From Kosakonia oryziphila (GTDB lineage: Bacteria > Pseudomonadota > Gammaproteobacteria > Enterobacterales > Enterobacteriaceae), in contig NZ_FMBC01000049.1 of assembly GCF_900094795.1 (NCBI RefSeq), forward strand, positions 1-35,775: a DNA stretch of 35,775 nt, given 5' to 3'. Every line of letters begins with the position of its first letter. Positions within the stretch are counted from its first letter, which is position 1. Below the pieces are notes generated by a model. It was not told the DNA's origin. It saw only the letters and a program-made list of their open reading frames with translations, and ran no database searches. Of this stretch, positions 22,513 through 35,775 are shown in pieces. The position numbers and the translations under genes are program-made.

Positions 22513-22709
22513 TATACCCTAAATAATTCGAGTTGCAGGAAGGCGGCGACACAGCGACAAATTCGTCGGGAACGAATTTGCCCAACCGAAGGTTGGCCTC
22601 CGGTGAGAGACAGGATGTCTCTCAGTAATCCTCACGGGCTTACTCCAGTAAGTGACTGGGGTGAGCAAGGAAAGTCAACGCACATGCAACTTGAAGTATG
22701 ACGGGTATA
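22513..22709 (+). repeat. ERIC element, 197 bp, with internal insertion
   Basis: It starts TATACCCTAAATAATTCGAG and ends TTGAAGTATGACGGGTATA, the ends of the enterobacterial repetitive intergenic consensus (ERIC, about 127 bp). It also contains AGTAAGTGACTGGGGTGAGC. An insert of about 70 bp (22550-22633) contains three small hairpins (AAATTCGT/ACGAATTT, CCAACC/GGTTGG, GAGAGACA/TGTCTCTC). Confidence 0.9.
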
Positions 22710-22752
22710 TTTTCGCAGTGGCATATTTTGCACCATATTGAGGCGCGATGAC

Positions 22753-22780
22753 AATACCGTGCGAGCCAACTCACGGTATT
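22753..22780. repeat. Inverted repeat downstream of yeeZ
   Basis: AATACCGTG (22753-22761) and CACGGTATT (22772-22780) form perfect 9-bp arms around 10 nt. No T-run follows on either strand, so it may be a Rho-type or processing site rather than an intrinsic terminator for yeeZ. Confidence 0.55.
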
Positions 22781-22857
22781 GGTGCATTCAAACGACTGAC
22801 TTTTAAGCTTTTGGCGAATTATTAATCATGTCAATAGCATTTTTTGCACAAAAATCG

Positions 22858-23682
22858 TCACGCCAGCGGCATATTAAACGGATCGGGGTAGAGATATTCG
22901 AAGCCCAGCTCATTACAAATCCGGCTGCCATCAATCACTTTGCCCTTATCGTGAGACGTGGATTCGAGGAAATGCGGCGGTGCCAGTCCAAGCTGGCGCG
23001 CCATCTGCGTATAATAGCTTTCTCGCGAGGGATGAGACGGCGCACAAAGGTTATAGGTATGCCCGCCTTTTGGCGCCTGTAACAGCAGCGTGATCGCCGC
23101 AATGACATCTTCCAGATGCACCAGATTAACGCCATGCTGACCGTCGGGTGCGTTTTTTCCGGCGAGGAATCGCCCCGGATGACGCGCAGGCCCGACAAGC
23201 CCCGCCAGGCGCAGTATATCAACGGAAGTCCCTGGCAAATTGTGCAGCCAGTCTTCCAGTTCTTTCAGTACCCGTCCGCTGGCCGTTACCGGCTTGCGCG
23301 GGGTGTTCTCTTTCACGACGCCAGCAGCATCGCCATATACCGACGTCGAACTGGTAAAGATGATGCGTGGAATACGATACGCCAGTGCGCTATCAACAAT
23401 TTCCTGCACCGCCTGCAAATAAAATTCTTCGCCAGGCCCACTGCGCCGCGCGGGAAGCGTAATCACCAGCACATCAACATTCATCAGTGCGTCGAGGTCG
23501 TCCGCATCACATACCAGCTCTGGTTCGAGATTCAGCACATAACTTTCGATACCGCACATACGCGCGGCTTCCACGCCATCAGGGCGAGTTTTGCTGCCGG
23601 TCACCTGCCAGCCACGCGCCCTTAATGACAATGCCAGTGGCATGCCCAGCCATCCTAACCCGACAATTGCGACCTTTTTCAT
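22858..23682 (-). CDS. yeeZ: YeeZ, NAD(P)-binding epimerase-like protein
   Basis: The 274-aa protein (same length as E. coli YeeZ) is a Rossmann-fold member of the extended short-chain dehydrogenase class. The nucleotide loop is GLGWLGMP near residue 8 (GxGxxG type), and there is a SSTSVYGD segment near 113 typical of nucleotide-sugar epimerases. The catalytic function is not established to my knowledge. The ATG at 23682 has AAAGGAGG upstream; the upstream extension in the same frame is not used. Both sides are flanked by ERIC elements; yeeY, its neighbour in E. coli, is missing. Confidence 0.93.
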   Translation of the reverse strand: MKKVAIVGLGWLGMPLALSLRARGWQVTGSKTRPDGVEAARMCGIESYVLNLEPELVCDADDLDALMNVDVLVITLPARRSGPGEEFYLQAVQEIVDSALAYRIPRIIFTSSTSVYGDAAGVVKENTPRKPVTASGRVLKELEDWLHNLPGTSVDILRLAGLVGPARHPGRFLAGKNAPDGQHGVNLVHLEDVIAAITLLLQAPKGGHTYNLCAPSHPSRESYYTQMARQLGLAPPHFLESTSHDKGKVIDGSRICNELGFEYLYPDPFNMPLA

Positions 23683-23757
23683 GCTTCCTTCCCTCCTTTC
23701 CGGCACCTGACTCTTCAAGGCTACGCCAGCCAGCGACAACTGGCAATTCATACAATG

Positions 23758-24029
23758 TATACCCGTCATACTTCAAGTTGCATGTGCATTGGCTTTTTTA
23801 TTCGGCTCATCCCTGAGCCTTACCCCTTCGGGGCCACTGCTTACAGCGTTCAAATCTGCGCCCGGCAGATTTGTCGCTCACCCCAGTCACGGACTTATGT
23901 AAGCTCCCGGGGATTACTGAGAGACATCCTGTCTCTCACCGGAGGCCAACCTTCGGTTGGGCAAATTCGTTCCCGACGAATTTGTCGCTGTGTCGCCGCC
24001 TTCCTGCAACTCGAATTATTTAGGGTATA
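23758..24029 (-). repeat. ERIC element, 272 bp, with two insertions
   Basis: It begins TATACCCGTCATACTTCAAG and ends GAATTATTTAGGGTATA, so it is the inverse of the element at 22513-22709. It carries the same roughly 70-bp hairpin-rich insert plus a second insert of about 75 bp near the other end (about 23785-23875), with GC-rich hairpins such as CCCCTTCGGGG. ATGTAAGCTCCCGGGGATTA matches the known ERIC core. It fills most of the yeeZ-hisL gap. Confidence 0.9.
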
Positions 24030-24064
24030 TATGAAATGAACGAGTGAATGATGAAAAAAAGCCC

Positions 24065-24094
24065 TTGCGTTTGTCAGCTAAAGTGGTTTAGGTT
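24065..24094 (+). promoter_or_regulatory. his operon promoter
   Basis: TTGCGT (24065-24070), an 18-bp spacer and TAGGTT (24089-24094), about 39 bp before the leader peptide. The -10 TAGGTT is the one known for the Salmonella his promoter, and the context AAAGTGGTTTAGGTTAA is conserved. Confidence 0.8.
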
Positions 24095-24132
24095 AATCAG
24101 CATTATGTGAATAAGCATTCATTGAGAATTTT

Positions 24133-24183
24133 ATGACCCGCGTTCAATTTAAACACCACCATCATCACCATCATCCTGACTAG
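24133..24183 (+). CDS. hisL: his operon leader peptide
   Basis: The 16-aa peptide MTRVQFKHHHHHHHPD has seven consecutive His codons (24154-24174 region). Stalling of the ribosome there when charged tRNA-His is scarce lets the antiterminator form and the operon be transcribed. It differs from the E. coli peptide only slightly, and no frameshift is seen. Confidence 0.97.
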   Translation: MTRVQFKHHHHHHHPD

Positions 24184-24186
24184 TCT

Positions 24187-24282
24187 TTCAGGCGATGTGT
24201 GCTGGAAGACGTTTGGATCTTCCAGTGGTGCGTGAACGCAGAGAAAGCCCCCGGAAGATCTTCTTCCGGGGGCTTTTTTTTT
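24187..24282 (+). terminator. his attenuator (leader structures and terminator)
   Basis: The terminator stem AGCCCCCGGAAGA with TCTTCCGGGGGCT (24246-24273), followed by T9, is the attenuator. Upstream segments GCTGGAAGACG and ATCTTCCAG (about 24200-24225) can pair alternatively to form the pause and antiterminator structures. This is the classic his attenuation layout. Confidence 0.92.
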
Positions 24283-24316
24283 GAACCAAATTCAGCAGGA
24301 TAAAGAGGACAACAGA

Positions 24317-25216
24317 ATGTTAGATAACACGCGTTTACGCATAGCTATTCAGAAATCCGGCCGCCTGAGTGATGACTCTCGCGAACTTCTGGCCCGCTGC
24401 GGCATTAAGATCAACCTGCACACGCAGCGTCTGATCGCACTGGCGGAAAATATGCCGATCGATATTCTGCGCGTACGCGATGACGACATTCCGGGGCTGG
24501 TGATGGACGGTGTCGTCGACCTGGGCATTATTGGCGAGAACGTGCTTGAAGAAGAGTTGCTGAACCGCCGTGCACAGGGCGAAGATCCGCGCTACTTCAC
24601 CCTGCGCCGTCTCGATTTTGGCGGTTGCCGCCTGTCACTGGCTACGCCGGTGGATGAGTCCTGGAACGGCCCGGAAGCGCTGGATGGCAAACGCATCGCC
24701 ACCTCTTACCCGCACCTGTTGAAACGCTACCTGGATCAGAAAGGTGTTTCTTTCAAATCCTGTCTGCTGAACGGTTCTGTTGAAGTCGCCCCGCGCGCCG
24801 GTCTGGCCGACGCGATTTGCGACCTGGTATCAACCGGCGCCACGCTGGAAGCCAACGGTCTGCGCGAAGTCGAAGTGATTTACCGCTCGAAAGCGTGCCT
24901 TATCCAGCGCGACGGCGAGATGAGCGATGCCAAACAGCAACTGGTCGATAAATTGCTGACCCGCATCCAGGGCGTTATTCAGGCCCGTGAATCGAAATAC
25001 ATCATGATGCACGCGCCGAGCGAGCGTCTGGAAGAAGTTGTCGCTCTGCTGCCGGGTGCTGAACGCCCGACAATTCTGCCGCTGGCGGGCGATCAGCAGC
25101 GCGTGGCGATGCACATGGTGAGCAGCGAAACCCTGTTCTGGGAAACGATGGAAAAACTCAAAGCGCTGGGCGCCAGCTCCATCCTGGTTCTGCCAATTGA
25201 GAAGATGATGGAGTAA
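24317..25216 (+). CDS. hisG: ATP phosphoribosyltransferase
   Basis: The 299-aa protein (usual long-form length) joins ATP and PRPP in the first, His-feedback-inhibited step of histidine synthesis. It starts at [17 protein letters not shown]; the frame extends upstream into the attenuator, but AAAGAGGACAACAGA precedes this ATG. PRPP-binding residues are in [20 protein letters not shown], and the C-terminal ACT-like domain (about 225-299) for histidine is complete. First structural gene, four bases before hisD. Confidence 0.97.
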   Translation: MLDNTRLRIAIQKSGRLSDDSRELLARCGIKINLHTQRLIALAENMPIDILRVRDDDIPGLVMDGVVDLGIIGENVLEEELLNRRAQGEDPRYFTLRRLDFGGCRLSLATPVDESWNGPEALDGKRIATSYPHLLKRYLDQKGVSFKSCLLNGSVEVAPRAGLADAICDLVSTGATLEANGLREVEVIYRSKACLIQRDGEMSDAKQQLVDKLLTRIQGVIQARESKYIMMHAPSERLEEVVALLPGAERPTILPLAGDQQRVAMHMVSSETLFWETMEKLKALGASSILVLPIEKMME

Positions 25217-25220
25217 GGCC

Positions 25221-30725
<5,505 letters not shown>

Positions 30726-30732
<7 letters not shown>

Positions 30733-31337
30733 CAGAGCAACAACTGGCCCAACTGGACTGGGAAAAAACCGACGGACTGTTGCCCGCCGTGGTGCAACAT
30801 GCGGTTTCCGGCGAAGTGCTGATGCTGGGTTATATGAACAAAGAGGCACTGGCGAAGACGCTGGAAAGCGGTAAAGTGACCTTTTTTTCCCGCACCAAAG
30901 GGCGTTTGTGGACCAAAGGGGAAACCTCTGGCCACTTCCTTAATTTGGTTAATATCGCCCCGGACTGTGACAACGATACCCTGCTGGTGCTGGTAAACCC
31001 GATCGGGCCGACCTGCCACACCGGCACCTCAAGCTGCTTTGGCGATAACAGCCATCAGTGGTTGTTCCTGTATCAGCTTGAAGAGTTGCTGGCATCGCGT
31101 AAAACCGCCGATCCGGCCAGTTCCTATACGGCCAGACTGTATGCCAGCGGCACCAAGCGTATCGCGCAAAAAGTCGGGGAAGAAGGTGTGGAAACCGCGC
31201 TGGCGGCGACCGTACACGACCGCGAAGAGCTGACGAATGAAGCCTCTGACCTGATGTACCACCTGCTGGTACTGTTGCAGGATCAACAGTTGGATCTGAC
31301 GACCGTGATTGAGAACCTGCGCAAGCGGCATCAGTAA
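30726..31337 (+). CDS. hisI: Bifunctional phosphoribosyl-AMP cyclohydrolase / phosphoribosyl-ATP pyrophosphatase
   Basis: The 203-aa fusion catalyses the second and third steps of the pathway. The N-terminal cyclohydrolase holds the Zn-binding Cys motif [12 protein letters not shown] and metal-binding DCDNDT. The C-terminal pyrophosphatase helical domain includes [13 protein letters not shown] and [14 protein letters not shown]. Last gene of the operon; its terminator downstream is interrupted by an insertion sequence. Confidence 0.97.
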
Positions 31338-31372
31338 GGCGTAGGTAAGGCGTAAAAAAACCGGGCTGGCCC

Positions 31373-32784
31373 TAATGCTGATCGTTTAAGGATCGGTTGA
31401 CCGATCCGGTGGCTGGTGTACAAAGGGTTCATGTTTCTGCATGGACCCTTTTTAATGGAACTCTCACAAGCCCTCGGCATCATCAACCTCGCCTCTCCTG
31501 AGCAGGCCCGTAATCTCGCCGACCTTATTCCCGAAGCGCTTATCCGCAAGGCGCTTACACTCTCTGACACCGTCACGCTGCGTAAACGTAAACTGCCTCT
31601 CGAGTCGATGATATGGCTGGTTGTCGGCATGTCCGTTTTCTGTCATCGCCCCCTGACCGAAATTGTCAATCTGATGGATATTGTGGACAGCACCGGCTCG
31701 CCTTTTACGGCCAGAAGTTCGGTTATACAGCGCCGTAAGACCCCGGGGGAGAATGCCGTCAGGGAACTGTTTGAACTCACACAGCTTCACTGGCATGAGC
31801 AGGCGAACCATCCGCACTGGCACGGTCTGAGACTCTGCGGGGTTGACGGTGTGGTCTGGCGTACACAGGACACCCCGGAAAATAACGATGCCTTCGGTAA
31901 GGCGTCAAATCAGCACGGTGAAAGAGGTTATCCGCAGGTGAGAATGGTGTGTCTGATGGAGCTGAGCAGCCACCTGATACAGGGCAGTGAATTTGACGGC
32001 TATGACGTCAATAAAATGCGGCTGGCGGCTCGCCTGAGCAGTAGTGCGTCAGACAACAGCATCACGCTGTTCGATAAAGGTTTTTACTCAACGGGGCTGC
32101 TGCACCACTGGCAGAATGCGGGTGAAAACCGGCACTGGCTGTTGCCGCTGAAAAAGAATACGCAGTATGAAGTCATCCATAAACTGGGGCGGCGGGACAG
32201 TCTGGTAAAAATCAGAACGACACCGCAGGCGAGAAAACAATGGGCAGCGCTGCCGGAGGAAATCACGGCGCGGCTTGTGACCAGGAAGATAGATGGCGTG
32301 GAGCGGCAGGTGCTGACCTCGCTGACAGATGCCTGCCGTTATCCGGGTGCGGCAGTGGTTGAGTTATACCGGCACAGGTGGGAAATCGAGCAGGGCTACC
32401 GGGAGGCGAAACAGGGAATGTTGTGTAACAGGTGGACGCTGCGCAGCCGGTTACCGGAGATGGTGCGACAGGAGCTGTGGGGTGTACTGCTGACCTATAA
32501 TCTGGTGCGCTACCAGATGGTGAGAATGGCGTACCATCTGAAAGGATTATCTGCCGTACCAACTGAGCTTCAGCAGTGCGATAACAGAGATGATGCGGCT
32601 GCCGATAACCCTGCCGTGGGCCTCGCCGGGAACCGTGCCGGGGGAGCTAAAAAGGTTTTACGAACAGGCGAAACACTGTGTGTTGCCCATGAGACGGGAG
32701 CGAAGTTACCCGCGAGAGGTGAGAGCAAAATGCAAAAAGTATCCGGATAAAAAGGTTGCTGGTCACCTTAAGTGACCAGCATTA
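31373..32784 (+). mobile_element. IS4-like insertion sequence, 1412 bp
   Basis: The left end TAATGCTGATCGTTTAAGG and the inverted right end (CTTAAGTGACCAGCATTA) resemble the IS4 termini. The interior encodes an IS4-type transposase. Direct repeats flank it: GGGCTGGCCC (31363-31372) and GGGCTAGCCC (32785-32794), ten bp with one mismatch, in agreement with the 10-13 bp target duplications of the family. The target was the terminator between hisI and wzzB: plus-strand AAAAAAACCGGG remains on the left and CCCGGTTTTTTT on the right. Confidence 0.9.
31455..32775 (+). pseudogene. IS4-family transposase with frameshift
   Basis: The protein from the ATG at 31455 (MELSQALGIINLASPEQ...) follows IS4 transposase closely: LTLSDTVTLRKRKLPLE, LCGVDGVVWRTQDTPEN (first Asp), ITLFDKGFYSTGLL (second Asp), and HRWEIEQGYREAKQGM (Glu). 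After MAYHLKG at about 32548 the reading frame shifts by one base. The expected family C-terminus (YLPYQLSFSS, ASPGTVPG, RRERSYPRE) continues in another frame to 32775, while the original frame runs to 32750 with unrelated sequence. The DDE catalytic core precedes the break, so residual activity cannot be excluded; a sequencing error is also possible. Confidence 0.82.
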
Positions 32785-32805
32785 GGGCTAGCCCGGTTTT
32801 TTTAT

Positions 32806-33789
32806 TTACGCGTTTGACTGATGATTCCTGAAGGCATTACGCATCAGTACATAGCCTGAACCAACAATAAGCCCCAGTAAAACCGCCAGCACCAGTGTCA
32901 ATGCCAGTTTAGGACTGTCGCGGTGAATCGGTTCCGTGGGCTTCATAACATAACGGTAGCCATGAATACTTTCCGGATTCACCTCAATGGTCTGAATATT
33001 CAGGAGGTTTTGCCTGATTCTATAGTATTCATCCGAGAACGCCAGCGGACGAGAGGACTCATTCTTGATCATTGACTCCAGCGCTGAACTACCGAGCAAG
33101 AACAATGTATCCTGTGACACGTTTTCTGTCTGACGCACCTGCGGTGACTGTACCTCAGCCGCCTTCGCAACGGAGAGCGCCTGAGAAATCTGCTTAATAC
33201 GCAGATCTTTTTGCTCCTGAGCCACTTTTTCCTGCGCGGCGAGCGTTTCAACCAAATCGGCCGTACGTGATTTAATACTGGCGTTTAAATCATCGATCAG
33301 TTCTTTAGCGATCTGTTGATCCACTTTCTCAATATATTGCGCCAGTTTTTGCTGAGCTTCCCTGGCCGTCTGGCCCTGATAAGTCAGTTTGAGAGGTAGC
33401 GGTTGCCCCTGCACCGCAGGGGCAATGGTCAGTTTTTCGGGTTCATCCTGGTTGTTAAGTGTTTCAGCCAACGCAGAAAAAGCCGCATTAAAACGGCCAA
33501 TTACGCGCTGCTGAATGTCAGGCATGTCATATTTGCCATCATTATTCAGGACGCTCATGGCGTTCGTATAGCTGGCAATCTGCCCGGCATCAGGCGAACT
33601 GATCACAGCGACGGAAGTCCATTTCTCCCTGGCAACGTTTAAATAAACGACAGCAATAACCAGAAACAACAGAACAAATGATCCAACGAGCCATTTTCCA
33701 CGCCAAACTTGCAAAAAAAGATCAATTAAATCAATATCTTCTTGATCTCTATCTCGTCTGGCTGGGAAGCCATTTTTTTCGTACGTCAT
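32806..33789 (-). CDS. wzzB: O-antigen chain-length determinant WzzB
   Basis: The 327-aa inner-membrane co-polymerase sets the number of O-antigen repeats made by Wzy. It has two membrane helices, near residues 33-55 (GSFVLLFLVIAVVYLNV) and near the C-terminus (LALTLVLAVLLGLIVGSGYV). A long periplasmic coiled-coil domain lies between them, with the Wzz signatures LIDLFLQVWRGKW, EKWTSVAVISSPDAGQIASY and KPTEPIHRDSPK. The ATG at 33789 has AAGG upstream; the longer open frame is not supported. It converges with hisI. Confidence 0.94.
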   Translation of the reverse strand: MTYEKNGFPARRDRDQEDIDLIDLFLQVWRGKWLVGSFVLLFLVIAVVYLNVAREKWTSVAVISSPDAGQIASYTNAMSVLNNDGKYDMPDIQQRVIGRFNAAFSALAETLNNQDEPEKLTIAPAVQGQPLPLKLTYQGQTAREAQQKLAQYIEKVDQQIAKELIDDLNASIKSRTADLVETLAAQEKVAQEQKDLRIKQISQALSVAKAAEVQSPQVRQTENVSQDTLFLLGSSALESMIKNESSRPLAFSDEYYRIRQNLLNIQTIEVNPESIHGYRYVMKPTEPIHRDSPKLALTLVLAVLLGLIVGSGYVLMRNAFRNHQSNA

Positions 33790-33991
33790 AGCAACCTTAA
33801 ATGAAAAGCGCATAAAAGAAATAGTATAGAGAGCGAGTTTAACCATTCATGCTTTTTTTTCTATAAGATTACATGTAAATATGTTTTTCTGTTTATTATT
33901 TCACCATATTCTGATGTCTATAACTTATAGCGATTAGCCTGCCAGCATCATACAATATGCGAATTGTATTAGATGTCATAAAGGATGAGAG

Positions 33992-34996
33992 ATGAAATTT
34001 CTGGTTACCGGCGCTGCCGGCTTTATCGGCTTCCACGCCAGCAAGCGTCTTTTGCAGGCAGGGCACCAGGTTGTCGGGATTGATAATCTCAATGATTATT
34101 ACGATGTGAGTCTTAAACAGGCACGCCTGGATCTGCTGGCCTCACCAGGCTTCAGCTTCCACAAGATTGATCTCGCCGACCGTGAAAATATGGCACAGCT
34201 GTTTGCAACTGAGAAGTTCGACCGGGTGATCCATTTGGCAGCGCAGGCTGGCGTACGCTACTCGCTGGAAAATCCACATATCTATGCCGAATCAAATCTC
34301 ATTGGGCATCTGAACGTACTGGAAGGTTGCCGCCATAATAAAGTACAGCACCTGCTCTATGCCTCCTCCAGTTCCGTTTACGGCCTGAACCGTAAAATGC
34401 CGTTCTCCACTGATGATTCTGTTGATCATCCGGTTTCGCTGTATGCGGCAACCAAAAAAGCCAATGAATTGATGTCCCACACCTACTCTCACCTTTACGG
34501 ATTACCCACTACCGGTTTGCGTTTCTTCACCGTTTATGGCCCGTGGGGCCGCCCGGACATGGCGCTGTTTAAATTCACCAAAGCGATGCTGGAAGGCAAA
34601 AGCATCGACGTTTATAACTACGGTAAGATGAAGCGCGACTTCACCTATATTGACGATATCGTTGAAGCGATTGTCCGTATGCAGGAGGTTATCCCGCAGG
34701 CCAATCCGGCCTGGACGGTTGAAACTGGCACACCGGCCAGCAGTTCTGCGCCTTATCACCTCTATAACATCGGCAATAGCTCGCCGGTGGAGTTGATGGA
34801 TTACATTACGGCGCTGGAAGAGGCGCTGGACATTGAAGCCCAGAAAAATATGCTGCCAATTCAACCGGGCGATGTGCTGGAGACCAGTGCGGATACTCAA
34901 CCCTTGTACGAAACGATTGGTTTCAAACCACAAACCTCGGTTAAAGAAGGGGTCAAACGTTTTGTTGAGTGGTACAGAGATTTTTATAAGATATAA
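33992..34996 (+). CDS. uge: UDP-glucuronate 4-epimerase (UDP-galacturonate-forming)
   Basis: The 334-aa extended SDR enzyme has the NAD loop TGAAGFIG (6-13), catalytic YxxxK as Tyr151/Lys155 in YAATKKANEL, and a serine run ASSSSVYG (124-131). It is close to Klebsiella Uge and to CapI-type epimerases, which supply galacturonic acid for LPS core or capsule; loss of uge affects capsule and LPS in Klebsiella. GGATGAGAG precedes the ATG. The upstream 33790-33991 is AT-rich and must hold promoters for both wzzB and uge. Confidence 0.9.
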   Translation: MKFLVTGAAGFIGFHASKRLLQAGHQVVGIDNLNDYYDVSLKQARLDLLASPGFSFHKIDLADRENMAQLFATEKFDRVIHLAAQAGVRYSLENPHIYAESNLIGHLNVLEGCRHNKVQHLLYASSSSVYGLNRKMPFSTDDSVDHPVSLYAATKKANELMSHTYSHLYGLPTTGLRFFTVYGPWGRPDMALFKFTKAMLEGKSIDVYNYGKMKRDFTYIDDIVEAIVRMQEVIPQANPAWTVETGTPASSSAPYHLYNIGNSSPVELMDYITALEEALDIEAQKNMLPIQPGDVLETSADTQPLYETIGFKPQTSVKEGVKRFVEWYRDFYKI

Positions 34997-35095
34997 AAAA
35001 ACGGCCTTGATGGGCTGACGGTTCCCCATAAATAAAGACAGGCATAGAAGGTTGTGATCTACTTAGTGTTCCACCAAAAGTAAGGTCACTCCTCT

Positions 35096-35447
35096 ATGCC
35101 TGTTTCACAAGTTTGCCATAAATTTTTCAGCCAGTCCCTGAACTCCATTCATCAGTACCGTAAAAACGCCCTGCTCGATATGACCGTGGCCCTGACGCGT
35201 GGTGCTTCGCTTTCTCTTACCAGCATCGGCCGATACCTGCCAGGCCCCGCACGTGTTAAGCACAAGATTAAGCGTGTTGACCGGCACCTCAACAGTGACC
35301 TGATGTTCAGTGATATTCCCGCCGTCTACCAGCAGCTTATATCCCGCCGTCTACCAGCAGCTTATATCCCGCCTCACACACAGCCTTTCAGTTTGTGTCA
35401 TTGCCGTGGACTGGAGTGGCTATCCTTCCCCCTCTGTCAGGATAGTT
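35096..35447 (+). pseudogene. IS4-family (IS10-like) transposase remnant
   Basis: The N-terminal part (NALLDMTVALTRGASLSLTS, RYLPGPARVKHKIKRVDRHL) is IS10-group-like. A 25-bp tandem duplication (35321-35370) breaks the frame. Past it the correct sequence resumes in another frame (LSVCVIAVDWSGYPSPS, containing the first catalytic Asp). About 30 bases later similarity ends, probably because another element was inserted. The gene therefore has only its first quarter and cannot make active transposase. The start is the ATG at 35096. Confidence 0.75.
35321..35370 (+). repeat. 25-bp tandem duplication inside the transposase remnant
   Basis: The unit starting GCCGTCTACCAGCAGCTTAT occurs at 35321-35345 and exactly again at 35346-35370. 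Twenty-five is not a multiple of three, so it shifts the frame. It is consistent with a replication slip in a decaying element. Confidence 0.95.
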
Positions 35448-35490
35448 GTCACCCCCATCGAAAATACTAATGACAGGATGGGAACAGATC

Positions 35491-35775
35491 GTGAAACGAA
35501 TTTCACCAGAACGTAAAGCTGCTGCACTGGCTAAATTACTGCCGCCTTACAACATGACCGTCACCGCAGTTGCACAGATGGAAGGGATATCGGAAGCTAC
35601 CCTCTATTACTGGCGTAACAAGGCGAAAGCAGAGGGAATACCGGTGCCGGGTGCAGACAAAACCACAGACCAATGGTCAGCCGAAGCCCGGCTGGCTGTG
35701 ATTATTGAAACCGCCACACTCAGCGAAACAGAACTCGCGCAATACTGCCGTAAAAAAGGGCTTTACCCGGAACAG
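35491..35775 (+). CDS. IS3-family-like transposase OrfA (partial, runs off the right edge)
   Basis: Ninety-five open codons from a GTG at 35491 (MKRISPERKAAALAKLLPPY...) with an HTH typical of OrfA proteins: TVTAVAQMEGISEATLYYWR (about 23-42). Family-typical segments follow (TDQWSAEARLAVIIETATLS, then YCRKKGLYPEQ). OrfA supplies DNA binding, and OrfB outside the window would carry the DDE catalytic domain. The left end of the element is probably near 35448 (TGTCACCCCC). The exact IS could not be named. Confidence 0.8.
   Translation, partial: MKRISPERKAAALAKLLPPYNMTVTAVAQMEGISEATLYYWRNKAKAEGIPVPGADKTTDQWSAEARLAVIIETATLSETELAQYCRKKGLYPEQ

Noticed and set aside
24154-24174. Run of His codons looking like an engineered His tag
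   Set aside because: It is the natural his leader peptide, followed by the attenuator.

Overview
The window is chromosomal DNA of a member of the Enterobacteriaceae, probably close to Kosakonia, Enterobacter or Klebsiella. The evidence is the sbcB-plaP-yeeZ-hisLGDCBHAFI-wzzB-uge order, protein sequences very close to their E. coli counterparts, and ERIC repeats. The genus cannot be fixed from sequence reading alone.

Positions 1 to about 19,450 are the right-hand part of a lambdoid prophage integrated at the 5' end of sbcB; its other end lies beyond the left edge. The layout mirrors lambda. Int (18102-19283, minus) and an AlpA-like excisionase sit next to sbcB. A plus-strand early operon (13288-18121) of small, mostly ATGA-coupled genes holds an XRE-type HTH protein, an S24-only protein, a Bro-N antirepressor, a ClpX-type zinc-finger protein and four genes of 26-48 codons. 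The immunity region (12048-13082) has a Cro-like protein, a LexA/CI-type repressor and ACAAGT-type operators in both divergent early promoters. A minus-strand early operon carries a hypothetical gene, a DEAD/DEAH helicase, a Toprim primase and Q. The late operon then has two leader terminators, holin, SAR endolysin, nested spanins, small membrane proteins, an unexpected second tyrosine recombinase, terminase small and large subunits, and a DUF1073/HI1409-type portal that runs off the window.

Positions 19,458-31,337 are core chromosome: sbcB (exonuclease I), plaP (putrescine importer), yeeZ between two inverted ERIC elements, and the complete histidine operon with its His-rich leader peptide and attenuator. 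Several neighbours present in E. coli K-12 (yeeD, yeeE, yeeY, yefM-yoeB) are absent.

Positions 31,338-35,775 are the start of the polysaccharide region: wzzB and uge, interrupted by insertion sequences. An IS4-like element with a frameshifted transposase sits inside the hisI/wzzB terminator. Downstream of uge, a decayed IS4-family remnant with a 25-bp tandem duplication is cut off by an IS3-type element that runs off the right edge.

The points most worth a second look are: the recombinase in the late module with a dyad beside it; the adjacent HTH-only and S24-only genes under a CI-like operator; the G-quadruplex-prone tract between two matching 20-bp palindromes in the replication operon; the stand-alone ClpX zinc domain; and the portal whose family is linked to anti-CBASS Acb1.
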